From contig CM055096.1 of assembly GCA_029204225.1 (NCBI GenBank), positions 72,669,349 to 72,733,348 of the forward strand: a DNA stretch of 64,000 nucleotides, written 5' to 3'. A program made the translations under genes and the position numbers. The notes under the pieces were generated by a model that worked only from the letters and a program-made list of their open reading frames with translations, was not told the DNA's origin and did no database searches. Origin of the DNA: Diphasiastrum complanatum. Its lineage: Eukaryota; Streptophyta; Lycopodiopsida; Lycopodiales; Lycopodiaceae. Below are positions 38,701 to 52,400 of this stretch, piece after piece (position 1 is the stretch's first letter; the number at the start of each line of letters is the position of its first letter).

Positions 38701-41700
38701 CGTATGAACTGCTTCTCGGAAATAAGCTGATAGTCCTGCCGAGAATCAATATTGGAAAATATATGCTGAGTACCATCATGAGAGAATGTCAATGTCTACT
38801 GCTGGAGGTCTTATGTAACCACACCAAGGGATGCAAACCAATCAGCACCGAGGATAAGATCGTACCGTGTAAGTGGAATAATATGAAAATCTGCCTGACC
38901 AAGGAAGTCTCCAATTCGATATGAAAGCTGCTGATACATCTGCGTGCTAGGAAAAGAGTGTGCGCTGGCAACCTCAACATGCAGGGGATGAGGCGTAGTG
39001 ACTGGCATAGCACGAATGCGTGTAGTAATACGACTGCTGAGAAACGAGTGAGTGCTACTTGTGTCAATAAGGGCAATAAACTCACGACCAGTGATACGTA
39101 CGCGAAGACGGATATGGCGTGGACCCGGCTTACCGGCCCAAGTAGCATAAGCAAGCTGAGCATGGCATACAACTAGATCAGGGGGATCAGGAACAGGCTC
39201 AATGGGTGTGACAAACTGATCAACAGGTGGGTCATCATCAAGAATATGAAGGCATATGGCAGAATCGGGACTATCATCAGGTGTGTCAACATCATGGAAA
39301 TAGACGGCAGTAGCAGTGGCAGGCTGTCAGCAATCACGGGCGATATGATCAAGACTCTTACAGTTGAAACATAAGCGCTTCTCACGGATCTCAGACATCT
39401 CAAGCTGTGAGTAGCGACGAACAAAAACAGGACGAGGAGAAAAAGGAGGACGTGGTGCAGAAGGAAGAGTGGTCGAAGGTGAACTGACAGATGTGGGGCT
39501 AGCAGAGGATGGAGAGGAAAAAATAGGACGTGTGAAAGGATCGAAGGACGAGAAACAAAGGAAGAGATGGGAGAGTACTTGTGCTACAGTGCGGTAGCAA
39601 GGGAGATGGCGTGAGAAAGAGTGAGTGGAAAAAAAGAAGAAACATCATACCTGAGTGCGCCTCGTAGACCAGCAACGTAGCGAGAGATGAGCTCCAATGT
39701 AGAAATATCTGGGAATAGATAGGAAAGCTCTGTAAACCGTGTCGTATAAGCAGCCAAGTCACCAGTGTGAGATAAACTGCGAAAGATGTCGCGTTGTCGA
39801 ATAAGCCACTGAGGATCAATCATCGCTAGGCGGAGTGCTGTCATAAACTCTGTCCAACTAGCAAGGCCAGGGTGTGAAGCCGTCTGGCGAAACATGCACC
39901 GCCAAGTAGCAGCACGGCCCTCCAAATGTAAAGCAGCCAAATGTATCCGCTGAATGTCAGTCTTAGGAAACATAAGGAAGTAGGTCTCAAGCTTAGAATA
40001 CCAATTCTTGAGTTCATTTCTATCAGATGACCCTGAATACACAGTAAGCTGAACCTTATCCTTAAAGTCTCGTGGCAAACGACCAGAAGATGAAGGAGTC
40101 TCGGGTGGTGGAAATGTACGTTGTGGGGGAACAGGTGGAGATAGTGGAGAAACACTGGACTGTAATGATAGTGTAGCAATCTGGGCAGAAAGAGCAGTGA
40201 ACGTCTCTCGTAACTCCTGGCGTAAATCAGTGCGTACATCAGTCATGGCTTCCCTAAGATGATCTTGGAATTCATGCCGTACTTCGTCAAGGTAAGTGGA
40301 AGACGGTATGCGAGGCTCAGAAGATGTAGGGGAAGTATCCATGGTCAAGGAATGCAGGAAGTGAAGAGACTGTAAGAAAAGCTTAATATCGGAGGGAGCG
40401 GACTTTTGTCGTCACCCCAAATACGCTTTAGGTACACAAACGACACTAAGAGCAAGAAAGGAAATGACAAATGTCAAGAAAAGGTGTGGAAAGCAAGGAA
40501 AAACCAGCAAAGATACCTCTCGATAGAGCTCCAAGCGTGTGCGAAGAGCTGGCTGGAAAATGTGACCACAAGGAGAATGAAAGTGGGCGCTGGACAGCCT
40601 CCAATCAATGCTGAAAATATGGCTGGAAATCTGTGGAAAACGTGATGAAATAGGGCGATGGACAGCCTCCAATCAAAACTGAAATATGGCTGAAACTCTG
40701 CTGGAACAATGGCTGAAAAATGTGATGAAGTAGGGCGCTGGACAGCCTCCAATCAATGCTGAAAAGATGGCTGGGAATTCTCTCCCTGAATCAAATGGAG
40801 GATTCAAAAAAAAGAGGGAAAAGGATTTGGAACTTGGGCGCCAAAAATAATCTGCCCAAATTTTTTTTTTTCCGGCCGCCAAATTTAGCAGAAGTACTTC
40901 CGCTAACTATCTGCTAAAGCTCCGCCAAGGAAAATGCTCTGATGTGAGTTGGTCCTCCTCCAAACTGTGCTGAATGTTGCTGAAGCAAAGAGACGAAAGC
41001 CCTCAGCAAAGAGAGAAAAATCAGCAAGGAAAATGGGCACCCAATCAGAAAATCAGATCTGAAATTCAGCAATCAGGAAAGTGCTCTGATACCAAGTTAT
41101 GATCAAAATCTCAGGTGTTGAATCAATGAAGTATAAAAGACAGCAATAAACTAAAGCCCTACAAGCAATAGACAAGACAATAGGTTCTCCACGAAGAGCC
41201 CAAGCAATACCAATCAATAATCTGAAAAATGAGTGTACAAATGCCCCTATAAATACCCTACCAATGAACCCTAAAATAGGAATTCAAAAGTAAAGGGAGG
41301 CAAAATGTGGAGGGAAAATAGTGCGCCCTCCTACGGGCCCCCACTCCACATATAACCATATAATAAGGGCCGAAGGCCAGTCAATGTCATAAAAAAGGAC
41401 CCAGTGTGGCTCATAAGCATATAAAAAGGCTCTGGGGCCTGTACATGACTAATATAAAATGCGTAACCAGAAATATACATAACCAACAGTAAATGTAAAG
41501 AGGCCTGTGGAATATATACAGAGTAGCCCAGTAGGCCTGTATCATGTAGTCCGTAACTGACGGTAAAATTCAAAATCATCAAGAATAGGAAGGAAGGCCG
41601 CCTTAAAGGCCTTACAAAAATCCTTCCAATTCCTAGGAACTTCAGGCTTACCCCTTATATCTTGCCACCAGGTAAATGCCTTACCTTGCAGGTACCTCGT

Positions 41701-43413
41701 AGATTGTTGTCCTCGGATGAATCATGCATGGAAAAGTGCGAATTCCATCGATCCAGCCATTGCAAGACCGCCTCCGGGGTTCTATCTTTCTTTTCCCCAG
41801 CAAAAACTTCAGGAGTAAACAAAGGTTGATGCACCAATTGCCTTAGCTGCGTCAATTCCTTGAGATCCTGCAGATCCCGACTGTGCTTAGCTTGCATATC
41901 CACAATCTGTTGCTGTAGACTGTTAATAGCTAGCATCAAAGCATCAGGGTCTAAAACAGAGGCAGATACTGTAGCCTCATGAACAGGGGACATAGGCTGT
42001 GTGGTAGGAGTAGGCTCCATTTTTACAAGGAGAAGAGAGGTGAATTAAGAAAAGATGACAGAAGAGAATCAAAAGCTACTCAAGGAAGGTAGATACAAGG
42101 CTACTCTTGCTGTCTCTTCACAAACCAAATGGTATTGTCCATGGCTGCCAAGAGGAATAAGAGAGAGCAAAGAGAAGGATGCACCACCACCTCCACCTCT
42201 TTTCTCAAGAAAACTCATGCATAGGAGAGGTATGCCTCCCTCTCCATGCTTACTTGCTAACTGCCAAGTGGCTTTTCTTTGCCACATAACCTCCTCACAG
42301 CCTAAGGATTGGTTCATCTCTCCCCTCGTGGCAGCAAATGCCACCTCACTCGTTCCAGGGCTTCCACTGGCCTTCAGCCACGTATCGCTGGATTTGACAC
42401 TTCCTTCCCATCGGTTGCAGTTCGCAACAGGGACACACTTTTAATTCCCAACAAAAAAACGGTAGGGGCCCGCGGAACTGCTGTCCGCTCACTTCTGGCC
42501 CAGCGGAATTGCTTACCATAGGTGGTTGACACCTGTGCCCCTGGACAGCGAATTGAAGGGTACGTTTACTCCCTCGCTGCTCAGACAGCGAGCAAACAAG
42601 TTTTTTTGCACTGGGAGGGGCCCCTTGACACCGTCCGTTACCTCAATAGTTACCTCAACCCTGAGCAGAAATACAAGTTGAGGAGGACTGCCACCTGTCC
42701 GCCTCTGGACAGTCCACGTGGCTCACTGCTAAGGGACCCACAACTGTTTTTTTAGCTTTTTTTTTTTTTTAAAAATCAACAAAAACAGCAGAAGGAAGAA
42801 AACGAAAAGGTGCATAAAAAATGCATTCTAAGCCCGTTTTGAATTCTTTAACAAGCATCGTAATTACAAGAAATTTTCTACGGATCAACACACCTGTCTT
42901 CAGCATGCAGTGGCTCTGATACCATATGTTACAATCCTACTTACTGCAAACCTCTAGGTGCCGGTTAACCACAAGAGACCGAACGAATTCACGTTCCACC
43001 CCGCCGTAGGACCTAATCCGGGTCCACCCACCGTGCCCTGGCCTGTGACCGTATCAAGCTGGATCCGACCTCCCTCCTAGACGGCGTCCCATACCACCGC
43101 CTAGGCTCTCAGCCATCTCCTGCCTCACGCTAGCAAACATCCTGGCCGTGCACACGCTCTCCATCCACCTCCTCCTAGGTAGATAGGATGGATGGCAAAT
43201 GAGTCCTCCTCCCCTTGTATACCTCCAAGGAGAGAGACTCCAAGCCATGTGCACACCTAGATCATGACACGTGGCAACCATGCAGGTTCACGAGTCACCT
43301 GTCAAGTCAACAGGCCCAGTCATCGTCCAATCTCAAGTCTGGGTTTGGGACCCAAGGGAGTTGGGTCCCTAACAGAGGGAGCGAGGAGAAGGCGCGCTGC
43401 TGCCATTGCGATG

Positions 43414-43468
<55 letters not shown>

Positions 43469-46400
43469 TCTGTCAATGTCCATCAATATTAAGGATGTGT
43501 AGAAGGGGAACCTCTAATCCTAATTTGATTACCCCTAATTTGAGCTACCTGAGCTAGACTGTGCTGGAGAAGATTGAACTGATTGGAAGTGAGGCACACT
43601 GCTGCTTTTGATGTCCGTTGATGACCCTAAAGCATCTCCATTCTGGAGGGAAACCTATCCAGGCTTTGCATTTTGGACCATGTTTTTCACCTTAACCTTG
43701 CGGCTCTGGCCAGACACATTAGAATGCTGGAAATCATCTCATGATCTAGATTTTTGTGAGAATGTGAATGCTATATAACAATATTTCTTCTGTTTACATG
43801 CAAGAATGTGTCATGCAAAGATTTGATTATGTATTTTGCTTTCTTGACAGTAGTTGGTGGGACCACTTTAGGTCACAGTCGATTGTTCTGATGCACATAT
43901 TCTGGATGGCAGATAAAAAGAAAAATGGTTGGAAAGAAACCTTTTAGTGAGGAACAGTTTGAGGCTTTTGCTGAGGGACGTGGTGATGAAGATAGCAGTC
44001 TGTCTAGTATTTCTGGCTCAGACACAGCATCAGATGACTCAGATGTTGAAGACCTTGGATACAACAAAGATAATTTCCAGGAACGTTTCAAGTATCCTCT
44101 GGAGAAAAATGCAAGTAAATATGTCTCATTTGTGTTGCAATCTGGAGAAATTGTCTCCTTTTGGCGATGTGTCCTTGCACATAACAAGGAACTATTACAA
44201 AGGGAAAATGGTAGTATTTGTTTGGATAGCAACATGGAAAAACCTTTTGTCACAGAAAGGGAACTCCTTCGGAGATTGAATTTGCTTTCTGGGTCATCCA
44301 CAAGGTTTAAATGCTTGTGGGTTGTACTTCTTAATGCTGGGGGACATTTCGCTGGTGTTGTTAAAGATATGAGAGATGGATCAGTACTTGCTCATCAGAC
44401 TTTTCACAGGTGAAAGTTTTTGGCAACCTCATGACATGCCATTGCTTGGCATTTTTTACAATATGAGAGATTCAAATCTGGAAATGATCAGAACATTGTT
44501 TCTGTTTGAGCACCTTAGACCTCCACACTACTCTGAGATGTTCTTCAATCTCGTGCCTTCTGAGATAGTCGGTGTTTGTGTCTGTTGATTCACCATGGAT
44601 TTTTTCTCTGCACGTTGGTGAGATTTTACATAGTTATTGGAAGCTTAAATTGCATTGTGGTTACTGATATACCTGTGCCTGCAGATATGTAGTAAGAGCA
44701 AAGGCAGGTGGAAGACAATCAAGCAAGGATGCTACGGGAAGAGCTCCCAAGTCTGCTGGTGCTTCCCTTCGGCGCTACAATGAATTGGCTCTGGAAAAGG
44801 TCACCAAATCCTGGATTATGGCCGTTTGGAAAAAGTTTCATCTACTAAATGAATTGGTCTGCCTGCATTAAGTTTGATGTGTTTGACTTGGGGCCACATT
44901 TAAAATTTAGCTTCTGTTTCTTGTGATGACTTTGTTGCATAAGCTCATTCAAGTAAGATAGTGAGCTTAGTGCAGGCTGTCTGTGTTTGCAGTGGGTTGA
45001 GTTTTTGGAGCATGACCTTCCTCTTTGCTTTGCCTATGATTTGAAGTTGACAGTTACGAATAGAGCCACAGCTGATCTAGAGCTAAGCTATGAAAGCATC
45101 ACATAAGCAAGACTTAAGCTATGAAAGCAGCACATAAGCAAGACATAACCCTAGAAAGCATGAAAGAGAGAGATTAGGGAGACTAAAGAGAGAGATCAAT
45201 AGCATCAGCTGAATAACAAATGACACAGTTTCCCTACTTATAGCCAAGAGGAAGCCCTAAAAGGAAGCTTCCGGTAGCTAGGGCCCAACTGGGAGGGAAA
45301 ATAGTGCGCCCTCCAAGAAGGCCCCCACTCTCCAGTAATATGTCCAAATGGCCTAATAATGAATAATAAGGCCAAAGGCCAACCATATAGTCTAAGTGTC
45401 ACTAATGAATAAAAATGGGCCCAAGGCCTGTTTATGCATAAAGTAAAGTAAATGTAAATGGACGCGGCGAATGTAATGAGCCGAGTCCATAACTCTCCCT
45501 GGCACAAAAGAAAAAGACCCAACTGCCGAAAAGAAACTGGATCAAGTAGCAGCAAGCCTTGGTGCATCAACAGCTAGAACAACATCTGATGTAGAGGAAG
45601 TGGGGGACGTGAAAAGAAACCAGGAGATGGGTTAGGTGGAATGAACGGTCCATCGCCAGGCTGACTAGCAGAGGAAGATGGAAATCCAAATGGAGGGGGA
45701 GTCTCAAATGAAGGAAAAACAGGAGCTTTACCAGGACCATGAGGCTGTAAAGAATCAATCTGTGACTGCATAGTAGCAAAGCCGGTCATAACGGTATCGA
45801 AGCGAAGAACGAGGCCAGAAAGGGTCTCATCCATGCGACGAAACTGGTCGGATAAGGTTTCTTGAGTAGTCTCACTCGGGGTAGGTGAATGTGCCATAAT
45901 GATAGTGGAAGGAATAGACGAAAACTTGAGAGAGCGAACTCTTGTCGTCACCCCAAATTAGTCTATTAAAACCACGATTATCACAACTAAGAAAGGACAA
46001 CAATCAGCAAATGAAAAAAAGTGAAAATGAAGGTTGTAAAAATGCGCTGGACAGCCAGGAGGCAAGTGACAAATTCGAGTATCAAACGGAGTCGGAATTT
46101 CGTGAAATTTGGTTGAGGATGGGCGATGGACAGCCTGCAAACAAGGTGTGAAAAATGGCTGCAAACGGAGACAAAAAACGGACGAAAGTGACAAGTATGA
46201 AGCGGCTGGACAACCTGCAAACAAAAGCGAAAAGAGGGCTGAAAATGGAAAGAGGAACGAACAAAAGAGATGAGGGAATTGGGCGCTGGAGAGCCTGCAA
46301 ACAAGCTGGAAATGGGTGATAGAGGGTTGGAACTTGGGCGGTGGAAATAATCTGCCCAAATTTTTTTTTTCCTGGCCGCCAAATTTAGCGGAAGTACTTC

Positions 46401-49400
46401 CACTAACTATCTGCTAAAGCTCCGCCAAGGAAAATGCTTTGATAGGAGCTGGTCCTCCTCCAAACTGTGCTGAATGTTGCTGAAGCAAAGAGACGAAAGC
46501 CCTCAACAAAGAGAGAAAAATCAGCAAGGAAAATGGGCACTCAATCAGAAAATCAGATTTGAAATTCAGCAATCAGGAAAGTGCTCTGATACCAAGTTAC
46601 GAATAGAGCCACAGCTGATCTAGAGCTAAGCTATGAAAGCATCACATAAGCAAGACTTAAGCTATGAAAGCAGCACATAAGCAAGACTTAACCCTATAAA
46701 GCAGGAAAGAGAGAGATTAAGGAGACTAAAGAGAGAAATCAATATCATCAGCTGAATAACAAATGACATAGTTTCCCTACTTATAGCCGAGAGAAAGCCC
46801 TAAAGGGAAGCTTCCGGTGGCTAGGGCCCAACTGGGAGGGAAAATAGTGCACCCTCCAAGAGGGCCCCCACTCTCCAGTAATATGTCCAAATGGCCTAAT
46901 AATGAATAATAAGGCCAAAGGCCAACCATATAGTCTAAGTGTCACTAATGAATAAAAAAGGGCCCAAGGCTTGCTTATGCATAAAGTAAAGTAAATGTAA
47001 ATGGACGCGGCGAATGTAATGAGCCGAGTCCATAACTTTGACTATTTTGACAAGTTGGTTCGGTCAAGGGATTGTTTCTTTCGGTATATGCAGGACAAAA
47101 TGTCTTAGGAACAGGAGTTTACCCTGAATACTAAAAGCTGACAAATTGCTTTTGTATAAATTAATTCCGCTGGGATGAAGAGGAGACACTAAGTCCAATT
47201 TGCTGCAGAGGAATTAGCAAGGAGAGGAGGACTCCGAGTTTTTGCAATAAGAGTATCCTGATGGCTGCAATCCCAATCCTTTGAAAGTACAGCCTAATCA
47301 TTATTGGAACTTGGAAGAAGTTTAAATGCTGCTGAAGATGGTATCTGACATTTGTCACGCCGAACTCTGTTGATGCCAAAACTATTGCTGAAACAAGTGA
47401 AGCAAACCATCAAGGTTGAACCGCCAAAAAACTGGGTTTTATGAAGCTTCAATCCCGAAGCCCTAGAAAACACTCAAAAAATGGCTTTTTGCTCAAACAA
47501 AATGATTCTTTGCACATTTTTTTGGTTGACCTCTCTTCCTGGGCAGCATTTTAGGATTAGGTCTCTTAAAAATCTGGTCCAATTATTTGGCTTGTAGACA
47601 GAGTCACTAAATACTTTTGGGGGAGACAATCAGTAATCCTCCAATTGAGCACTTTTTCTAGCCCATAAACAGTAGCGTCTTTCTCTTCTAGAGACACGAC
47701 CTACTAGATTATTGGCATTGTGCAAACAATGCTTGAGTTTGCTCACATGAAACACTAGATGCACCTTGCATCCCAAAGGTAGTTGTAGCTTATAAGCTTT
47801 ATGACTAACCTTTTTAATGATTAGCCATGGTCCACAATACTTAGGAGACATCTTGGCACACTTCCCCGTGCGTAGCACCTTTGATCTGGAAGGGACTAAT
47901 AGATATACCCAATTTGTCTCAAATTACTTGATAGCTATGGTTCTCACGAGTGTAACTTTCTGCATTAGCCATTGTCTTATACATATTAGCTCGTGCCATT
48001 TCTAGAATCTGCTACATTTGTGTTTAAAACACAATACTAGGCATCTTATGTTGAATTGCTATGGTAGTTGGACTAACTGGCCTATGACCATATTTAAGCC
48101 CAAAAGGACTATCCTGTGGCCATATGTCTCTTATCATTATATGCAAACTCTACCAAGGGTAAATTCTTCATGTAGTCTGATTGTGTACCACTAACATAAG
48201 CATGAATCATGTCTTTAGAGATCTGATTAATCCTCTATGTTTGGCCATCCATTCAAGGATGCCCAATACTTCTCATCTGCAATTGTGTTCTCAGCTTGGA
48301 AAACACCTCTGTCTGGAACTTTCTCATATACTTGGGATCCCTATTAGACGCTATGGACTTTGGAAGTCCATGTAACTTGACCACATTTTGGATAAACACT
48401 AGGCTACTCGTGGAGCTGCGACCTTGGTTGTTGCGATGAAAGGGGCCATCTTGGAAAACCTATCTACCACTACTGTAATGGAATCAACCCAGCTTGGGTC
48501 CTAAGTGGACCAACAATAAAATCCATAGAGATTCTTTCCCACCTTCCTATAGGTATCTCAAGTGGATGCAACAAGCCTGGAGGACTTACTCTCTTAGTCT
48601 TTTTTCACTTGACAAGGTATGCAATGTTGGACGTATTTCTATACATCTCGTTGCAGTCATGGCCAAGAATAATGCCGTCTTACTAGCTCACTGGTTGGGA
48701 CTATTCTGGCAGTCATGGAGTATGTTACGATGAAGGTCCTCCAGGTTTGGCACGAACACTTTTCCATTTCTCAACAACATACCTTCTCTTTTTGTGTATT
48801 TAAGATAAGTACGAGTGCATGCCTCTATGGAACATAGTTACCAGGGAACGGGAACAAGCACGGGAATGGGAACGAGAAACGGGAACAAAAACGTCCCTGA
48901 AAAAATGGGTGGGAACGCGGCGTCAACATAATAAATTTGAAATTTTTAAATTTTTTTGTATTGAATCTACCCATAATATAAACAATCCTCTCTCATCTAT
49001 ATTGTTTTTAGGTCTTAGCAGAAACTGTGACCAAGGAACACGTTCCCAAAGCTTCCTTCTTCATTTATCTTGTTTTTTAGTCTTTGCAGAAACTGTGACC
49101 AGGGAACACGTTCCCAATCACGTTCCCATTCCTTGGGAACGCGTTCCCTAGTCACGTTCCCAACAAGAGAACGCTGGGAATGCGTGGCACGTCTAAAAAG
49201 TCACGTTCCCATGTTCCCTGGTAACTATGCTACTGAAGCACCATGCGAAGTTGAATCTTTTGTTTGGTCAACTATCTTCCATGCATTAAGTCACACACGC
49301 TAACAATGTGGGTCCTTTTCCTGAGCTCTCTTGATCTCCTCTATGAGATGAGTGTCAACTACGGTAAAGCACATGTGATGCATTATCTGCATTAGTGATT

Positions 49401-52400
49401 ACATTTGTCTTCCCCCTTCGAAAGCAAATTTCCAAGTGAAATTGTTGCATTAGATGGGCCCACCGAGATTGGCAACCCTTCAAATTTGGTTGAGTGCAAA
49501 AATACTTTAAATTATGATGGTTTGTGTACACGTAAAACTTTTTACTTCAAAGGCTATTAGTCTACCCTCTTGCCTCAATAATGCGCCTTGCATCCATCTC
49601 TAGGTCAAGCGATTTTTGTTTATGAACATCTTGAGGAGGATGTTCATTGGTGTTGGAGATGACCTTCAACATCCATTCAACGTTATGACTTTGTAGAAGT
49701 TGTCAACTGAGCGCCACTTCAAGAGTTGATATGCTCTTAAAGTTGAGTAATTAGTTAGTTTTCTAAATCAAATGATAAACATGCCCAAGTAAAGGATAGA
49801 TAGGCCTAAGAGTTGCAAGGCAATTTAGAAAGTCTGGTCCTTATATTTAAAGAACCAAGACCTATGGACCGTATGTGAAGGGATACAAACATCTATGTAA
49901 CTTCATTTCCCATGTATGATTTTTAAACATTTCTTTCTATCGCAAGGTTTGATGTGAATGCATTGCTGCTGCACGCTTTGATCTTCAATAGTACGAATCT
50001 GAGAATCAATTTAAACCGACGACCAAATATCCTTTTATAGACTGTGTCAGATTTGCTATGTAAATTGTTTTTTGAGAATATTTGTACATATTTTTTCATG
50101 CACAATAATCCGCCTCTCTGAAATTTGTGGGCTTGACTATAAAGCGTATAGTTTCAGTCAAATCTAACAACACCAAATCAAAGGGTCAAAGTTAAAGTAA
50201 TTTTTCCTGTCTTTGAAACTTCTTGCACCATGAACTTGCTCCTCCACCAATTATGAGAAAGCAATTTGTTCATGATCATTTCTAGTTATTTGGGTATGTT
50301 GCTCAACAAGCTCGTTCTAGATAACCGAGGACTTATGAAGCATACATGCTCTGAACTTCCCATTCTAAGAGTAATGCACTCAGCAAGTTGTTGGATTCGT
50401 TTTTCTCCTTGTTTCAGGACATAAAAGAGCTTCTGAAAAGTTGGCAGCAGTATATTGAGTTAGCAGATTGTATTTTTGTGCACGCACCTTCCAGAAACAG
50501 ACAAGCATTGTTTGGAGGGAGAATTCCGTTATTAACTCATAGTGATAATCGTTTTCGGCAAGTTCCTTTCACCACAAGGAGGCCTACTTTTAAAGAAGCA
50601 AAGAGAGTACTCCACAATCTAACTACTTTGATATACAGAGTGGATGACAGAAACTCATCATCTGCTAGTCTCAGGTTGAACGAATCAAGTAGAGGTCAAG
50701 CAAATGAATCCAAGGACCAGAGTACTCTGGCAGTCTTGGAACATAGCAAAGGTCTAAAAAATAAGCAGACACCTGTTTATCAAGAAACCAACAATGAAAG
50801 TAGCAAACTGCATGATGCTCGGTCAAATCCATCTGGTGTTGAGAGTCAAGAGATCATGGAAAATATGATGAGTACAGAGGATGCTCTACATATGTCAACG
50901 GCTCTGCATGAGGCAGCAAAATTTGGAAATGCAGATTTGGTGTCAGAATTACTGGACAATGGGGCAGATCCTTGCGTGAGAGATTCTCGTGGAAGAACAC
51001 CGTATGCCCTTGCATCAACTAAAGAGTCACGTAATGCCTTTCGGAAATTCATGGCTCATCATCCTGAAAAGTGGGATTGGCATGCTGCTAATGTGCCTAG
51101 CCCTCTGACTGAGGAACTAGAGGCTGCTCAAGCTATAAAACAGGTACTTTGTAGACTTACCTATTCCTCTTGTAAATCATTGTTTCTTGCATGTGATGGA
51201 ATAAGAATTTGTGATTCATTTTGCACAAAAGAGTTTTAGTTTTTGAAGTGTTTCCTACGTTGCACATGGATTAGGAGTCCAGACTACCTAATGTAGTATT
51301 TTGTTCAAACTTCTTCCACTTTGAGGATCATTGGTCACAGTATTATGTGCAGTCTGTGTGTTGGGCTTTCAATGTTGTATTGCCTTTCTGACAGCAGGTG
51401 AGTCTAATAATCAGAAAGAAGGAAAGAACATCTTCTAAACTTTTGGAGTAGGTTACTCCCAGATTGAAAGTTAAAATTGCGTTTTTTCCTATTTTGTTAA
51501 ATTTCATATTTGGTTAGAATTTGAAATCGGTTACTTGTCTGATATATTTCTAATCGGTACTGATCGTTAGAAATGGGTCAAGTGAATGTTTGTGCAAAAT
51601 TCTCGTCAAAATTGAATTTAAAACCGTCAAACAATATGTAATGGCCAGATGGAATGAGTGGTGACAGAAGCTTTATCCGAGCAATAAAATCTTGCTTGGA
51701 TACAGTTTAAGAGTTTTTGAAATCTTATTGGTAGAATTTCCATTCATGTAATTTCATATTCTGACGTTTTGATAGTTTTTGTTAATATTGACGGAGTAAT
51801 GCCAGCTTTGAGTCTTGGCTTTCAAGCCAATATACAACTAAAATAGCAATAAAATGTAATAGCAAGACTGCGCCTCTCTACATCGTGTGAATCAATGTAA
51901 TAGATAAAACCGCCACTCAATATGGGTCTCCCTTATCAATGAATAGGAGTAAAGTACGAAGAGATATCCAATGTAGAAGATCCCAATGTTGGAGGAACTG
52001 AAGGTCCATGTCTGGGATGACGTATGGAACGTTGTATAGGTCGATGATGTGAAATATGCTGCACTCTCAACCTCCAATCCCAATGTTTGAAAGGAATAAG
52101 ATCATCTTCTGACTCAGCATAAAAAATTCCCAGTCTGCCTCCTAGAGAAATATAATGTAATCATTTGTTGAGGGCAGGAGTGAGTGTGCAGAGTTCTATC
52201 ACATAGCAGAAACATCTCTTGTAGCATAAGAACAACACATCTTTGATCCTCATACTCAATCAAAGATGGTCAAATAGCTGTGTGATTCCTAAATAAACAA
52301 TAATATCTGCCTTTGATCTCATAATAGAGTGGGCAAGTGAGAAATGAAATGATTCTTTTTTGTTTCAATTTCTCTGATGGAGCAAATTGGGCATATCCTG

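Larger units (their letters stand above)
36205..41558 (-). mobile_element. Ty3/Gypsy chromovirus element (Gypsy 1) in intron 1
   Basis: The element reads right to left: 5' LTR (41,558-41,095), primer-binding site (41,094-41,083), leader, gag, protease, reverse transcriptase, RNase H, integrase and chromodomain, with the last 40-50 bp of a 3' LTR at about 36,205-36,254. The chromodomain after the integrase defines the chromovirus branch of Gypsy elements. Several deletions and stops make it non-autonomous. It lies wholly within intron 1, antisense to the host gene, so its LTR promoter points against host transcription. Confidence 0.85.
45052..47037 (-). mobile_element. complete non-autonomous Gypsy-type element in intron 3
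   Basis: A 1,986-bp element bounded by the 5-bp target duplication TTGAC (45,047-45,051 and 47,038-47,042). It has two 443-bp LTRs, a primer-binding site, a repeat-bearing leader and only an N-terminal gag piece. It has no protease, polymerase or integrase and must borrow them. Its leader near the primer-binding site is almost the same as that of Gypsy 1 in intron 1. The element is antisense to the host gene. Confidence 0.9.

Noticed and set aside
41655-43281. Several open frames on both strands in the GC-rich Gypsy 3 leader and LTR
   Set aside because: Apart from the gag frame ending at 42,020 they lie in non-coding leader or LTR; composition alone explains their length.
49070-49303. Plus-strand open frame in the 397-bp element
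   Set aside because: It consists of the repeated GGGAACG/CGTTCCC arms and has no domain.
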